From positions 30,991 through 94,990 of the forward strand of contig CAYYTK010000016.1 in the NCBI GenBank assembly GCA_964474695.1: 64,000 nucleotides of DNA. Direction: 5' to 3'. The notes under the pieces were generated by a model. The model saw nothing but the letters and a program-made list of their open reading frames with translations, was not told where the DNA came from and made no database searches. Numbering within the stretch: position 1 is the first letter of the stretch; each line of letters begins with the position of its first letter. The position numbers and the translations under genes are program-made. Source of the stretch: DAOUBP01 sp964474695. Its GTDB lineage: Bacteria > Chloroflexota > Anaerolineae > CG2-30-64-16. Positions 29,201 to 41,200 of this stretch are shown one piece after another.

Positions 29201-32200
29201 CAAGGTTGGCCGCGTTGGATTCGAACACGACGTAGCGCCCATCGGCCGAGATGGCCGCATTGTAGGAGGTTGAGTCGCCTCCGGTGCCCTCCACCTCATC
29301 CGAGCTGACGGAGACGCGCTCGATGCTGCCGTCCTCGCAGTGGTACAGGAAGACGTCTGCAACCCCGTTGGTGTCGCCGCCGCCGCTAACGGCGACCAGG
29401 TTGCTGGCCCAGCTCGTGAAGGCTACGTGGCAGCCATCCGCAGAGATTGCCGGGGAGTAGGACCAGCTATCTGCCGGGCTGTCGTCATACCCCTGCGACA
29501 CCAGCATAGTTGTGCCGGACACTGTGTCGCGCAGGAAGATATCCTGCGTTTCGTTGGTGTCGCCGGCGACCAGGTTCGACGATGTGGATGGGAAGGCAAC
29601 GTAGCGTCCGTCACCGGACACCGCGCCGGCGTAGCCCTGCCCATAGCCGCCGCCGAGCGCCACGGAAATGAGCGAGGTTCCGGCCGAGGCCGGCAGGCTG
29701 AGGCTGGAAGGTTGAAGCGCGGAGGGTTTGGCCGAGCTGGGGCGAACGGTTCCGAGATCTCGTTCGGACGGCTCATCTTGCTGTGGATGCCGTACTGCGA
29801 CCGGGGCTGGCAGCGGCTTGCTCCCTGAGCTGCGGGCGCTGTTCGGCGTTGACACTGGCGTTGGGGTCGTGATGACAGGCTGGGCGCCTGCAGCGTGCAC
29901 GGTCGCGAGCGGGTAGAGGGCCAGGTCGATGCCGCGGGCTGAGGTGATCGCGGTGAGGCTGCCGATCAAGGTGGGACTGCCCGGCGTAGAGACATCGATG
30001 ATCTGCAACCCGCCCGCGCCGTCGGCCACGTAGGCCAGCGTCCAGCTCACTACGGCGCTGCTCGCCAGCCCGGCGGTGTCGTACGCACCTACTTCACTCT
30101 GCGTCACGAAGAAGGGCAGGGTGCAGTCGGCGGTCAGGGTGTTCAGCCGGTTGTCATCGCCGAAGATCCCGGCATACCACGGGGCGTCGAAGGATGTGCG
30201 GCTGCTGATGACGCCGACGCCGCAGGGTGATTTGAAGCCCTCTTCCTGCAGGTTGAAGTCTTGGGCGGTGGTCACGTAGTTGATGGAACCGGTGCTCTGT
30301 TGGGTGCGCGTGAGGGCCAGCCGCGGGGCCAGGGTGTCCACACCGCCCTCCCAGATGCCGAGCCGTGCTGAGCCGACATGCCCTCCCTCATCCTGGCCGC
30401 GCAGATCGAGCCGGTATGCGCCTTCCAATCCTGCCGGGACTCCGGCGGTCCAGCCTGTCTCAGCAACCCCTGCGCCGCTGGCGGTCAGCTCGACCGGCCG
30501 GAAACCATCCGCCGCCAACGCGGCTACTTCGACCGCGCTCAAGGTCCGCGGCCAAATGCGCGCCTCGTCCAGCCTGCCGCGGAAGTAGAGCGCGGTCGTG
30601 CCGGCCGTGACGGTGGCATCCAGCTTGCCGAAGGTGGTGTGGCTGGTGATGCCTGGGGCCGCGGCCAGCGCTACTGCGGCCGTTGGCGCGGCCGCGCCAA
30701 CCGGAGCCGGGTCAGGGACGATCGCCCGCACTTCCACATCAGACGCACCGCAGAAGGTGAGCGGTGCGGTGATGATCCGGTAGGCGCGGCCGGCCACCGG
30801 CACACCGGACCAAACCCGCGCGCCGTCGATCCAGACCTCGTAGCCGCGCGCGTTGAACTGCTCCGGGGTGAAGGTCAGCTCGGCGAGGTTCGCACACGAC
30901 TCCTTGCCGCTCGCGGCGGCATTGAGCGTCTCGGTTGCCCCGCGGCCGATGTCGAAGCGGCGCATGGGCGCGGGCAGTTTGCCGGCCAGGGCGGCCGTCT
31001 CATACACCGGCGCACCGTTCACATAGATCGTGTAGGTCGTGCCATCGAAGGTCGCGGCCACGTGGTTCCATGCGTTACCGGTCAGCACGTCGTCCGTGGT
31101 GAGACTCTGGACCGCGGACCCATCGCCGAACCCCGCCCTGAGCTGTGTCTGATTCACCACTTCCAGGAAGGGATACTGGCCCGCGAGGCCGCCGTAGGCC
31201 GCGCTGCTGAAAACGGGATAGCTCTCGGTGTTCTCGGGGCTGGGGTAGACCCAGGCGGCTTGGGTGAACTTGCCGTGGCTCAGGTCCAGGCCCAGATCAG
31301 ATGCGACGGTGACATAGTCCCCGATGCCATCCAGCGCCAACGACTGGCTGCCAACCTGGCCGGCCGCGGCTTTGCTGCCCGTGTTATCGGTAACTAGCTG
31401 CCCGGCGTGGCCCGCGCCCGAGCCATCTTTGAGCGATCTTGCACCGGCCAACGGCTGATCCTCGAAGGACAACTGCAGGACGGCGCCGTTGCCGCGGACC
31501 AGCCCGGCGACCTCGTAGGCATCCAGGCCGCGGTCGAAGATGCGCACATCGTTGAGCCAGCCGCGGAACGGCGACCAGTAGGGGCTGCTGTTGGCCTGCC
31601 GGTTAGAGCCGATCCAGAGGGACGAGCCGGCGTCGATGAGGTTCAGGTCTTGCCCCATCGAGGCGTAGGTGGTGACGGCGCCGTCGATGTAGACGCGCAG
31701 CACTTTGTCGGTCCGGACCAGCGCCAGATGATGCCACGCATCGGGCGCGATCTGGCCGGCATCCGCCAGGAGGTGACTGGTGGCGCCATTCAGCGTGAGG
31801 TCCACCGCCAGGTGGTTGTTGGTGATGAGCCGGAGCGAGAAGTCGTCGCCGCTGCTGCCGCTAACACCGTTGCTCCAGTGGAACAGGTCTTTGTTGGCGT
31901 TGGAGCCGTCCGGCTTCACCCACAAGGCCAGGGTGAAGTCGCCCCGGCCGAAGTCGAAATCGGAGGAATCGGGGATCTCGATGGCATCGTCAACGCCATC
32001 GAAGTATGGGCCGCGGCCCAGGTGGCCCTGCTGGCCGGTGGCCGGACACCGGCCGCCGCCGCTGTCGCCCAGGCAGACGCCGTTGTGGCCGCGCGCTGTC
32101 CGGTCAACAAAGGTGATCGTTTCGTTCGCGACCTGCGTGTCAGACAGCGGCAGGAAGGCGATCTGATCGGGCAGCGTCTCGTTGAAGAACGGCGAGCCGG

Positions 32201-35200
32201 GGAAAGTGGCCACGAAAGCGACCTCGGCTCCTGCGACGCCGGCCACATCGGCCGACGCGCCGCAGAGGTCGGCGTCCGCGGTGAACGTCATCCCGTCCTG
32301 CCCCGCGGCCCAATTGCCCATTGGGCTGCGGCACACCCGCGCCTCGCCGGTCACCAGGCTGGCCGCGTCGCCGGTGATGCTGACGTCGCACGGCGCGCCG
32401 CGGTGCGTCTGACCCTGCCAGCGGAGCGTCTGTGTTGCGGTGATGAGTTGGCCGGCCGCGATGGAAAGAAGCTCGAGGTCGTTGCAGCGAATGGCCACGC
32501 CCACCTGGTCGCCCAGGCCGTCGGGGGTCGTCCAGGTCACCTCCACGTTCACGGGCTGCTCAGTCACGTCGCCGTGGAGCGTCACTTCGCCGTTGATGGG
32601 TGAGTCGCCGGTCGAGGCTGCGGCCTGGTCGGCGGTCCGGCGCGCCGCCAACATAGCGCCCGGGGGTATTTCGAGATGGGTGTTCGCGATAGGCCCTTGG
32701 GCGTCGACCTGGACTGCGCTCTCGAATGTCGTACGATGGGCCGCGCGCTGATCTTCGCTCAACTGAGACTGGCTGGCGATGCCATCTTCCGCCTCGACGC
32801 GCAGGGTGAACGGGCCGCTGGGCTTGCTCTCGGTAAAGATATAGTCGACCGACCAGGCGTCACCCGCTAAGGTGGCGTACTGGGGACTGAGGCCGATCGT
32901 GCCGCCGTTCTCGTCGAGCAGGGTCACCCTCACGGTGTTCGTGACCACTCCGCTCGGTGCGGACCCGTCCGCGAGCAGGGGATCGGTCACGGTGCCGGCC
33001 ACGGCAATCGTCCACCGGTTAGGCAGAACGGGGTCCGGCGTTGTGTTGAAGAGCGTCTCCTCTTCCGGGCCGGTGATGGTGGGCGGCGCATCGTCGACGA
33101 AGAGTTCGATCCCGGCCGATTCTGTCCGGTTGCCGACCCGGTCGGCGGCTCGCACCTTCACAATGTAGCGGCCTTCGCCGGCAGGTTCGAAGTAGGGGCA
33201 CCAGGTGCCATCGTTCAGGACTGTCCCGTCGCTGGTCGTGCACGGATCGACCGGGGTCCAGTTGCTCGGCGTGCAGGCGCCGGTGTTCTTACAGAATGCC
33301 AGGTCCACGGCATCGATCCCGGATGTCGCATCGCGGGCGGCTGCGAGGAGCTGCATCCCTTCCGCTGGCAGATAGGTTTCGGGGGAAGTCACCTCGCACT
33401 CCGGCGCATCGGCGTCCACCATGATGTTGTTGCTCTGCCGCTCCTCGATCCAGCTCATCTGATCCGCGAACAGCCGCTCGATTTCATCTTCGCGCAGCCC
33501 GCGATCGTGGAGTGTCACTTCGTCGATGCGGCCGCGGAAGGGGTTGCTCCAGTCGCGCGTATCCCCTGCCGGGATGCTGAAGCCGCCGATGTGGAACGGC
33601 AGGTCTGTCTCGGTGCAGGCTTGCGAACCGGCCAGCCCGGACAGGCGGGCCTGCTCGGCGCCGTTGACGTACAGCACCAGCCGCTTCCCATCGAAGCTGG
33701 CCATGACGTGGTTCCAGTGGTCCTTGATCAGGCTGACCTGGCTGGTCACCCGCCGCACAATGTCGGTGCACCCGCCGTCGAATTCCGCCACCGGGATAAA
33801 GGTGTTCGGCTTCAGATAGAGCCGGTAGTTGGCGTGTAAGGTGGGCTGCGGACCGATCTCGCCGCCGACCTCAGAAGCGCTGCGGACGATGATCTCCTGG
33901 GGCGCAACAGGGTTGACTTGCGTTGGGAACACCCACGCCCCGATCGTGAATTGTGCGGCCCGGAGTGTAGCGCTGTCGGGAACGAGGATTTCGTCGTTCT
34001 CGCCGTCGAACAGTGCGGCAAGGCCCAACTGGCCGTGGACGCCCTCGCCCGTCACCGGGCAGGCGCCGCTGCCGCTGACGCATGCGCCGGTGTTGGTGTT
34101 GCCGCTAACGTCAGCAAACTGCGTCGCGCCGAACGCTTCGTCGAGGCGCAGGTGCAAGACGGGAGCCTCATGGTAGACATCGAGCACTTCCGCCGCGGAG
34201 AGGCCGCGCACATAGATGCGCACCGCGTCGATGAGGCCGCCGAAGTACTTCTGGCTGCCGTCCGTGTGGCTGCCGATCGCGGCAAACCCGGCCGCCGCGC
34301 CCGTACACTGTACCAGGGCGCCCGGCGCGGCCGCCGTCGCGACCTCCTCCCCGTTGCGGTAGAGGCGGAGCTGCGAGCCGTCGAAGACGCCGGCCAGGTG
34401 CACCCAGGTGTTGAGCGGAACCGTTTCGGTGTCCTGGACGCTCTGCCAGGCGATGCTGCCGGCGTTGGCGATGCTGGCCCTAAATTCGGGGTAGTGGTTG
34501 GTCCCATCTTCGTTCAGCGCCAGCACAAAGCCGCAGTCGGAGCTCTCCTGGGAGGAAACGATCGTTTCGCGGGCATTCTCGGACTCGGTGCGGTAGACCC
34601 AGGCGGAGACAGTGGTTGTGGTGAGATCCCCGAAGTCCGAGACGAGGACGCGATCCTGCTCGTCCGCGTTGAAGAGGGCCGCCCGCGCGTCGCGGCCGCC
34701 CAGGCCCGCAGTTGGGCAGGTAACGCCGTTACACACGCCATCGTGATTGCCCGTGCTTGCGTCGGCAAAGGAGGTCGAGCCGGGCGCGTCATCCAACTGG
34801 AGATCCAGGGCGGTGTAGGTGCCCAGGAAGATCTCACGGACGTCTGCGGCGTCCAGCACCTGGCGGTAGATCTGCAGCTCGTCGATGGTCCCACGGAACG
34901 GCAGCGAATCCTTCCGGTAGCTGTAGTCCATCACGCCTTCGATCTCTTTACCATCGGGCAGGATCACGCAAGGTGTGCCGCGTGTACAAGCGGTGCCCGC
35001 GCCATCCGGGTGCCCGGAACTTGCAGGGTCTGTGATGTAGAATGTGGAGCCTACGATGAAATCGTCGTCATTGTCCCGCGTCGCGCCACAGGTCGTCCCT
35101 TCATCGTCCTCCCACACCTGCCAGTAAGTCTGGTCCGTGAAGGTGCAACTGCGGTTGATGGTGTACCAATCGTCGCTTGCTGTGACGGATGCACTGAATA

Positions 35201-38200
35201 CACCCTCGCCGGTGCATGCGATGCAAAGCTCAGCGTCGCCACTATCTGATTCCTCGTCAACACTCACCTGGGAGAAGTAAACGGAGCCGATGTCGCTGGA
35301 GCGGCCGATCTCGAACCCCTGCGTGACGGCCGGCGTCATGGCGGCGCCCGTCCCGGGGTCGACGAACGTTGTCTCGTCGGACGCAACCAATTCGCCGTTG
35401 AGATATAGCCTCAACTCGCCCCCGCCGTAGCTCAACGCGACGTGGTTCCAGACGTTGTCCGTCAGGCCGATCGCCGGGCTGGTGTAGTAGCCGGCCCATG
35501 CCGCCGCGCCACCTTCGGTGGTGGTGGCAAAGCCGAAGCGGAGGACGTTTGCGCCGCCGCGGACGACCATGCGCTGCAGCGAGACGTAGCCGTCTCCCGT
35601 GCCGCTCTTGAGCCCGAAGATGCCCTCCGGCTGCCACCACCCGCAATCCTGCCCGAAATACGCGAAGTCGCCGCAGTGTGCCGCGTCCGTCAGGCCGGTC
35701 TCCGGCTTGAGCCAGAGCGCGATGGTGAAATGCCCCTCGCTCAGATCGAGGCTCGAGTTCTCCGCGATAGAAACGTGCCGGTTGGCGCCGTCAAAGCTCA
35801 GCGCCTGCCCCTGGACGCCGGCCGCGGACACCGGGCACTGTGCCGTGCGGCATCGCCCTGCATTCCCGAAGGCCGATGCATCTCCCCAGAGTGTGCCGGT
35901 GGATATCGCGGTCGGATTCTCGAACGTCAGGTCCAGCACCGGCTGCTTGAAGAGCTGGCGCGCCACGTGCGCGGAGATCGCCTGGTCGTATAGGCGCACG
36001 TCGTCGATCATGCCGGAGAAAAGCGCCGCGCCGCTGAAGGCGTTTTGGCCGATCAGCACACCGCCCGTGCTCGTGCGCGGCAGCGCTGTTTCCGCGCCGC
36101 CAGCTACCGCTTCGCCGTCAACGTAGAGCTGCTGGCTGACGACCGCGCCGCCGTAGGTGTGGACGACATGGTGCCACACGTTATCGGCGTAGGTTGCGGC
36201 CGGGCTGCACACCGCCTCCGCCACGCCGTTGCGCTGCACCGCGGCGCAGACCTTGCCGCCGCTCAGGTAGGTCTCCGCGCCGTCGTCTCCCGTGGCCGCG
36301 AAGAGCGCGCCGGCCGCTTGGCTGGTTTTGAACCAGAGCGAAACCCCATAGGCGGTTTCGTTGGCGTCGGCCGGCGACGAGAGGTGGCTGGCGCCGTCCA
36401 GTGACAGCGCGTTGCCGTAGGGGCCGCCTACAACCGAGGTGCACGCGCCGGCGCAGGTGGCGTCGTTGGGCGGGAAGCTGCCGGAGTGGTCTGCGGTGAC
36501 CGGGTCATCCATGGGCAGCCACAGCTTCGCGCCTTCGGCGAGCACGGTCCAATCGGAGACGAGCGCGCTGGCCGTCAGCGTGGCGCTGTAGACGCCCGAG
36601 GCGGCGCTCGCGCTGACAGCGAGCTCGCCATCCAACGTCTGCGCCTGGGTGGGGCGCAGGACAAAGCTGGTCGGCGCCAGGGCATGGGGATCTTCTGCCG
36701 CGGAGAACTCGTTGTCGAGCAGGCCCTGCATGTATCGGCTCAACAGCTCGTTCGTGACGGTGGCGGTATAGTAGAGGGTCGCACCGGGCCGGACCATGCC
36801 GTCGGTCGGGTCGTAAGCCCCTTCACCGTTGGGTTCTTGAAGCTGTGTGTCCAGCGACAGCACCCTGGCGTTGGACCAGAAGGTGGGGTTGAAGCCGTAG
36901 AGGTATTCATCGCGGTCGATCAAGCCATCTTTGTCTGTGTCGACCTTCTCCGGATCGGACGCGACCCAGGCGCTTTCCTGCAGGCCCGCGGCGTTGATGC
37001 GGTAGACGTAGCGCCAGCCGCCCACCCACTCGGTCCGGTCATCGTCGTTGTCGGCGTCCCCTGTGTCCTGGTGGTAGACCTCTTGTCCGTCCCACAGGCC
37101 GTCGCCGTCGGTGTCCTTGCGCCTGGGGTCGGTGTTGAGCCGGATTTCGTCGTAGTCGCTGAGGCTGTCGCCGTCGGTGTCGATCAACGTTGGCGACGCC
37201 CCGAACTGCAGCTCGCGCGGATCGATCAGGCCGTCCCCGTCGGTATCCTGGTGCATATCGTTCGGATCGACGTTGTAGGTGAGCCCATCGCCGTCCTTGT
37301 CCTGCATGGTGACGATCCCGATGCTGTAGTCCTGGCCCCAACTACGGCTGTAGAAACCGTCGAACGTGGCCGGGAGGATGTCGAAGACGAGGGTGTCGGT
37401 GAGCGGGTAGTGGATGCTGTCGCGCTCTTCGTCGACAACGCAGACCCCCACGTAGCAGTTCTGGACGGGTACGACATAGCCCTCGGATACATAGACTTGC
37501 AGGCGCCGGTTGATCCCGGCCGCCGGCAGGGTGATGCCCCGATCAGCAACGGTTTCATGGACGTAGATGTCGCCTTCCTGGTCTGGATCGGTGACGTCTC
37601 GCCAGTCGGGGTCCTGGCCGCCCAGATTCAGGTCGGCGGAGATGTCGTTTTCCGCTGTCTGCATCTGGTAGGTGAAGTTCGATCTGTCGAAGTTGTCCCG
37701 GAACTGCCAGTAGTAGCCGCCGCCGACGTTGCCGGGCCGGCCCATCATGGTGAGGGTGTTGGTCAAGACCACGCCCACATCGAGGACGTTGCCGGTGGTC
37801 ATCCCCTTGTCGGAGTCATGCAACTTGTTGGCGTTCAGTTCGTCAAACTGCAGCCGCCCCTCAGCCCCCATGTCGACTATCTCGTTGCCGGCATAGATGA
37901 ACCAGCCCAGGAAGGTGGAGACGATCCCCTCGATGCCGCCGCACAACCAGTCGCCCGGGTCGTCATAGGGATCGGTCTGCCCCGCCTTTTCCTGATCCCA
38001 ACCAAAGACGGAACAGAGGGCTGCAACGAGCGCGTCGATGATGCTGATGATCCCGGTGATGATGCCGCCCACGATCGGGATCAGGTCGATGACAAACATG
38101 AGCACCAGGACGATGGTCTGGCCGATGGTGAGCGCGACCAGGTTGCCCATCTGCTGGTAGGTCAGGTCCATCAACGCGGCCTGGACCGCGAAGACCGCCC

Positions 38201-41200
38201 AGGTGACGACAAAGCCGACGATGGCGCCCGCGGCCGCGAACTTGGTCCCGGTCTGCTTGAACGTGGTCTTCAGGAAACTCCCCAGTTTCGCCAGCTTGGA
38301 GGCTTGGGTTGCGGCAGTGCCGGCGGCTGAGCCGGCCGCGCCGGCCGCTTTGGCCGCCGCATCGACCCACTCCTGGATGCCGTCGATCACCCCTTTGACC
38401 TCGAGGACGATGCCGATCGCCTGGAGCGCCCACGAGACCGCCTCGATGCCGTTGTCTGCTGTGGCGGACGCGGCGATGCAGGCGGCCATGGCCGCGAGTC
38501 CGGCGATGGCCACCAGCGCGGTCCCTGCCGAGGTGGCGCGGCCGCCTCGCTGGCCGGTGTCCACGAGCTGATTGATGGTGTTGAGGCCGCCGCTTTTCCA
38601 ACTATCGCCGATGCCGAGAAAGCCCTTGCCCTCCGTCTGGAAGAACCATTTCTTGACGGCGGCTGAGGTCGATGGCGTGGCGCCGGCTGCGGCGCCGCCA
38701 GGCGCGGGAACACCGGCGCCGGCGCCGCCACCTCCGGCGGCCGCGGCGGTGAGGGTGACGCTGCGGGCGGCGTTGCCCGCCTCCTCTCCGATCATGTCCT
38801 CCACAAACGACATGATGATATCGAACGATGAGGCAAAGAGCCCGAGCGCGCCCACGGTGATGCCCGCATCCGAATCGGTGTTGCCCTCGTTGGTGTAGGG
38901 CAGCACCACGTCGAACTGGGCGCCCTCGTTTTCCGAGCCTGTCTGCACCAGACTGGTGATGCCGGCATTGATGGCGAAGTACAGGCTGCGCGCGGCGAGC
39001 ATCTGGCCGATGACGGCATATTCATCATCCCGGAAGGGATTGACCTCTTCGGGCAAGTTTCTGAACGCGGCCGTGAACTGGGCCTCCAGCTTGTCCCAGT
39101 ACAGCCGGGTCGGGTACCGTTCCCAGCCGATGGGCTGACGGTCCGGCCCAAGGGTGTCGTTGTAACGGTAAGGCGCCCAAGACAACTGCGCCAGGGTGAT
39201 CGAGCTGTGGCCGGCGAAATCCAGCGTCATCACCGTTGCTGTTTGGCCGCCGCCGCCGCTGACGTTCGTCAGGCTGACGTCCGTCAGGTCGAGGCCGATG
39301 GAGGTCTCTTCGCGCGCGAACAGCAGGGTCGGGGTGATCGGGTTATGGCTCTCGAATTCCGCCGCCAGGATGGCGCGGGCGTCCTCGCCGGCAATCTCTC
39401 CAACGTAGTCCTCGTGCGGGAACTCGAAGCTGCGGACCCGGAGCGCGTTCTTCGGGATCCCCCAACGTTTGTCATCGCCGTCCGGGACGGTGCCATCGGC
39501 GTCCAGGCGATCCGCGATCGTGCCGTCCGCTCCGTTGCGCGCGTTGATGCCGAGGTCAAGCTGGCCGTTGGCGTCCTCGTCGCGGCCGGAAACGAAGGAG
39601 TTCAGCAGGCCGCGCGCGGCCTGCCACAGCCGGTCATCCGCGTTATGATCGTTATCGGCGGCGGGATCCTCCCAGATGATGGCGAAGTCCATGCCCAGGT
39701 CCTCGCGCACCATCAGCCCGGTGAGATACCACGATTCGTCGTAGGTCTGGATGATGCGCTGGGTATCGGCGGTGCGATGCTGTGGTTGGGAGCAGTACTG
39801 CTTGCGCTCCTGTGCATATTGTGCCTCATAGCCCTCGGCCGGCGCTTGGGCCGCCGCTGAAGGCTCGAAATCGGCGGTGTCGCATTCGTCGGTCAGCATC
39901 TGCACGAGCCAGATCACCCGCACCTGCTGCGCCTGCGCCCACACCATATCTTGCTCGCTGTCCGTCTGGTAGTACATGCGCGCGGAGAAGGCGATGTTGG
40001 CGCCGCCGCTCGGATCGGTCACCACATTCAGCGGCGCGTAGGCGAGCAGCGCGCCTGCCGCGTCCTTTTCGCGCACGGAGATGCCGTAGGGCTGGAGCGG
40101 GGCGGGGTCGATCATCTTGTCGTCATAGGCGCCGTTGACGATGTTGGCGATTGGTTCGCATGCGCGCTCGCCTCCGCCCTCGATACGAATGACGTGGTCC
40201 CCGTCCGCAAGGTGCGTGACGCGGCCAACGTCCGCGGGCAGCGTGACGGTGACGCCGTCCGAAACTGCCAGGTCTTGCGCCAGCAGGCGGCGGCCCGTGG
40301 GGGGGCACGCGCCTTCGTAGAAGTTCACGTTGTAGGCGCCAGTCGTAACCTCGAAGTCAAAACCGATATCGGTCCGCGTCGGGTCGGCGGCGTTCGGCGC
40401 CAACTGCATCGTCGCTGAGATGGCATTGTTCGCCACCACCTCTATATGCGGCTGGGTCAGCGGCAGGGGCACGTTGTCCGCGGGCAGGGTGATCTCCAGC
40501 ATGGGGATGAGGCGCACGTCGCCGTCATCCAGTCGAGAGTCGTAAACAGCCTGGCCCGGCCGCGCCTGCGAGAACGTGGTGCCCTTAACGTGCTGAATCT
40601 GTCCTTCCTGATCGGTGCCGGGCCAGTCCATGACGTTCATGGCGTACGTCAGGTGAAGGCCGTTCTCGGTTCGCAACTGGAAATCGACCAGGGCCGGCTT
40701 GCCGTCCCTGAGGTTGTTGATAGTGAGCCGGAACGGCGTGTCGCGATCGAAGGGCTTTGGGTCCTCGGGATCGAAGGCTAATCCGTCATTCCCCATGCTG
40801 GCCCCTTGGGTCAGGTCCTGGGCGTCGGGTACACCGTCGGCATCGTCGTCCAAATCGAAGGGATCGGGCAGCCCATCCGCGTCGCTGTCGCAGTCGACCA
40901 CCGCCTCGGGGTCGTAGGTGAGCGTTTCACTGCGCAGGATGGCGCACTCGATGCCGTCGCTGCTGCCGTCGCCGTTGGTGTCAGCGTTGGCGGGGTTGAG
41001 ATACCACCTGCGCCCTGCCGCATCCTTGAAGCCCAACACCTCGACGTTGTCCCAGATGCCATCGGAGTCGCTGTCTTTTTTCCAGGGGCTGATGTTCAGG
41101 CGCGCTTCGACCGCGTCATCCAGGCCATCCCCGTCCGAATCTGCTGCCAGCGGATCCGTGCCTATCGCGACCTCTATGGCATCCGTCAGGCCATCGCCAT

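Noticed and set aside
36486..38330. Plus-strand open frame of 614 codons opposite the TSP3-like and hydrophobic regions
   Set aside because: The minus strand carries recognisable domains in one continuous frame, while this one shows no motif or ribosome site.
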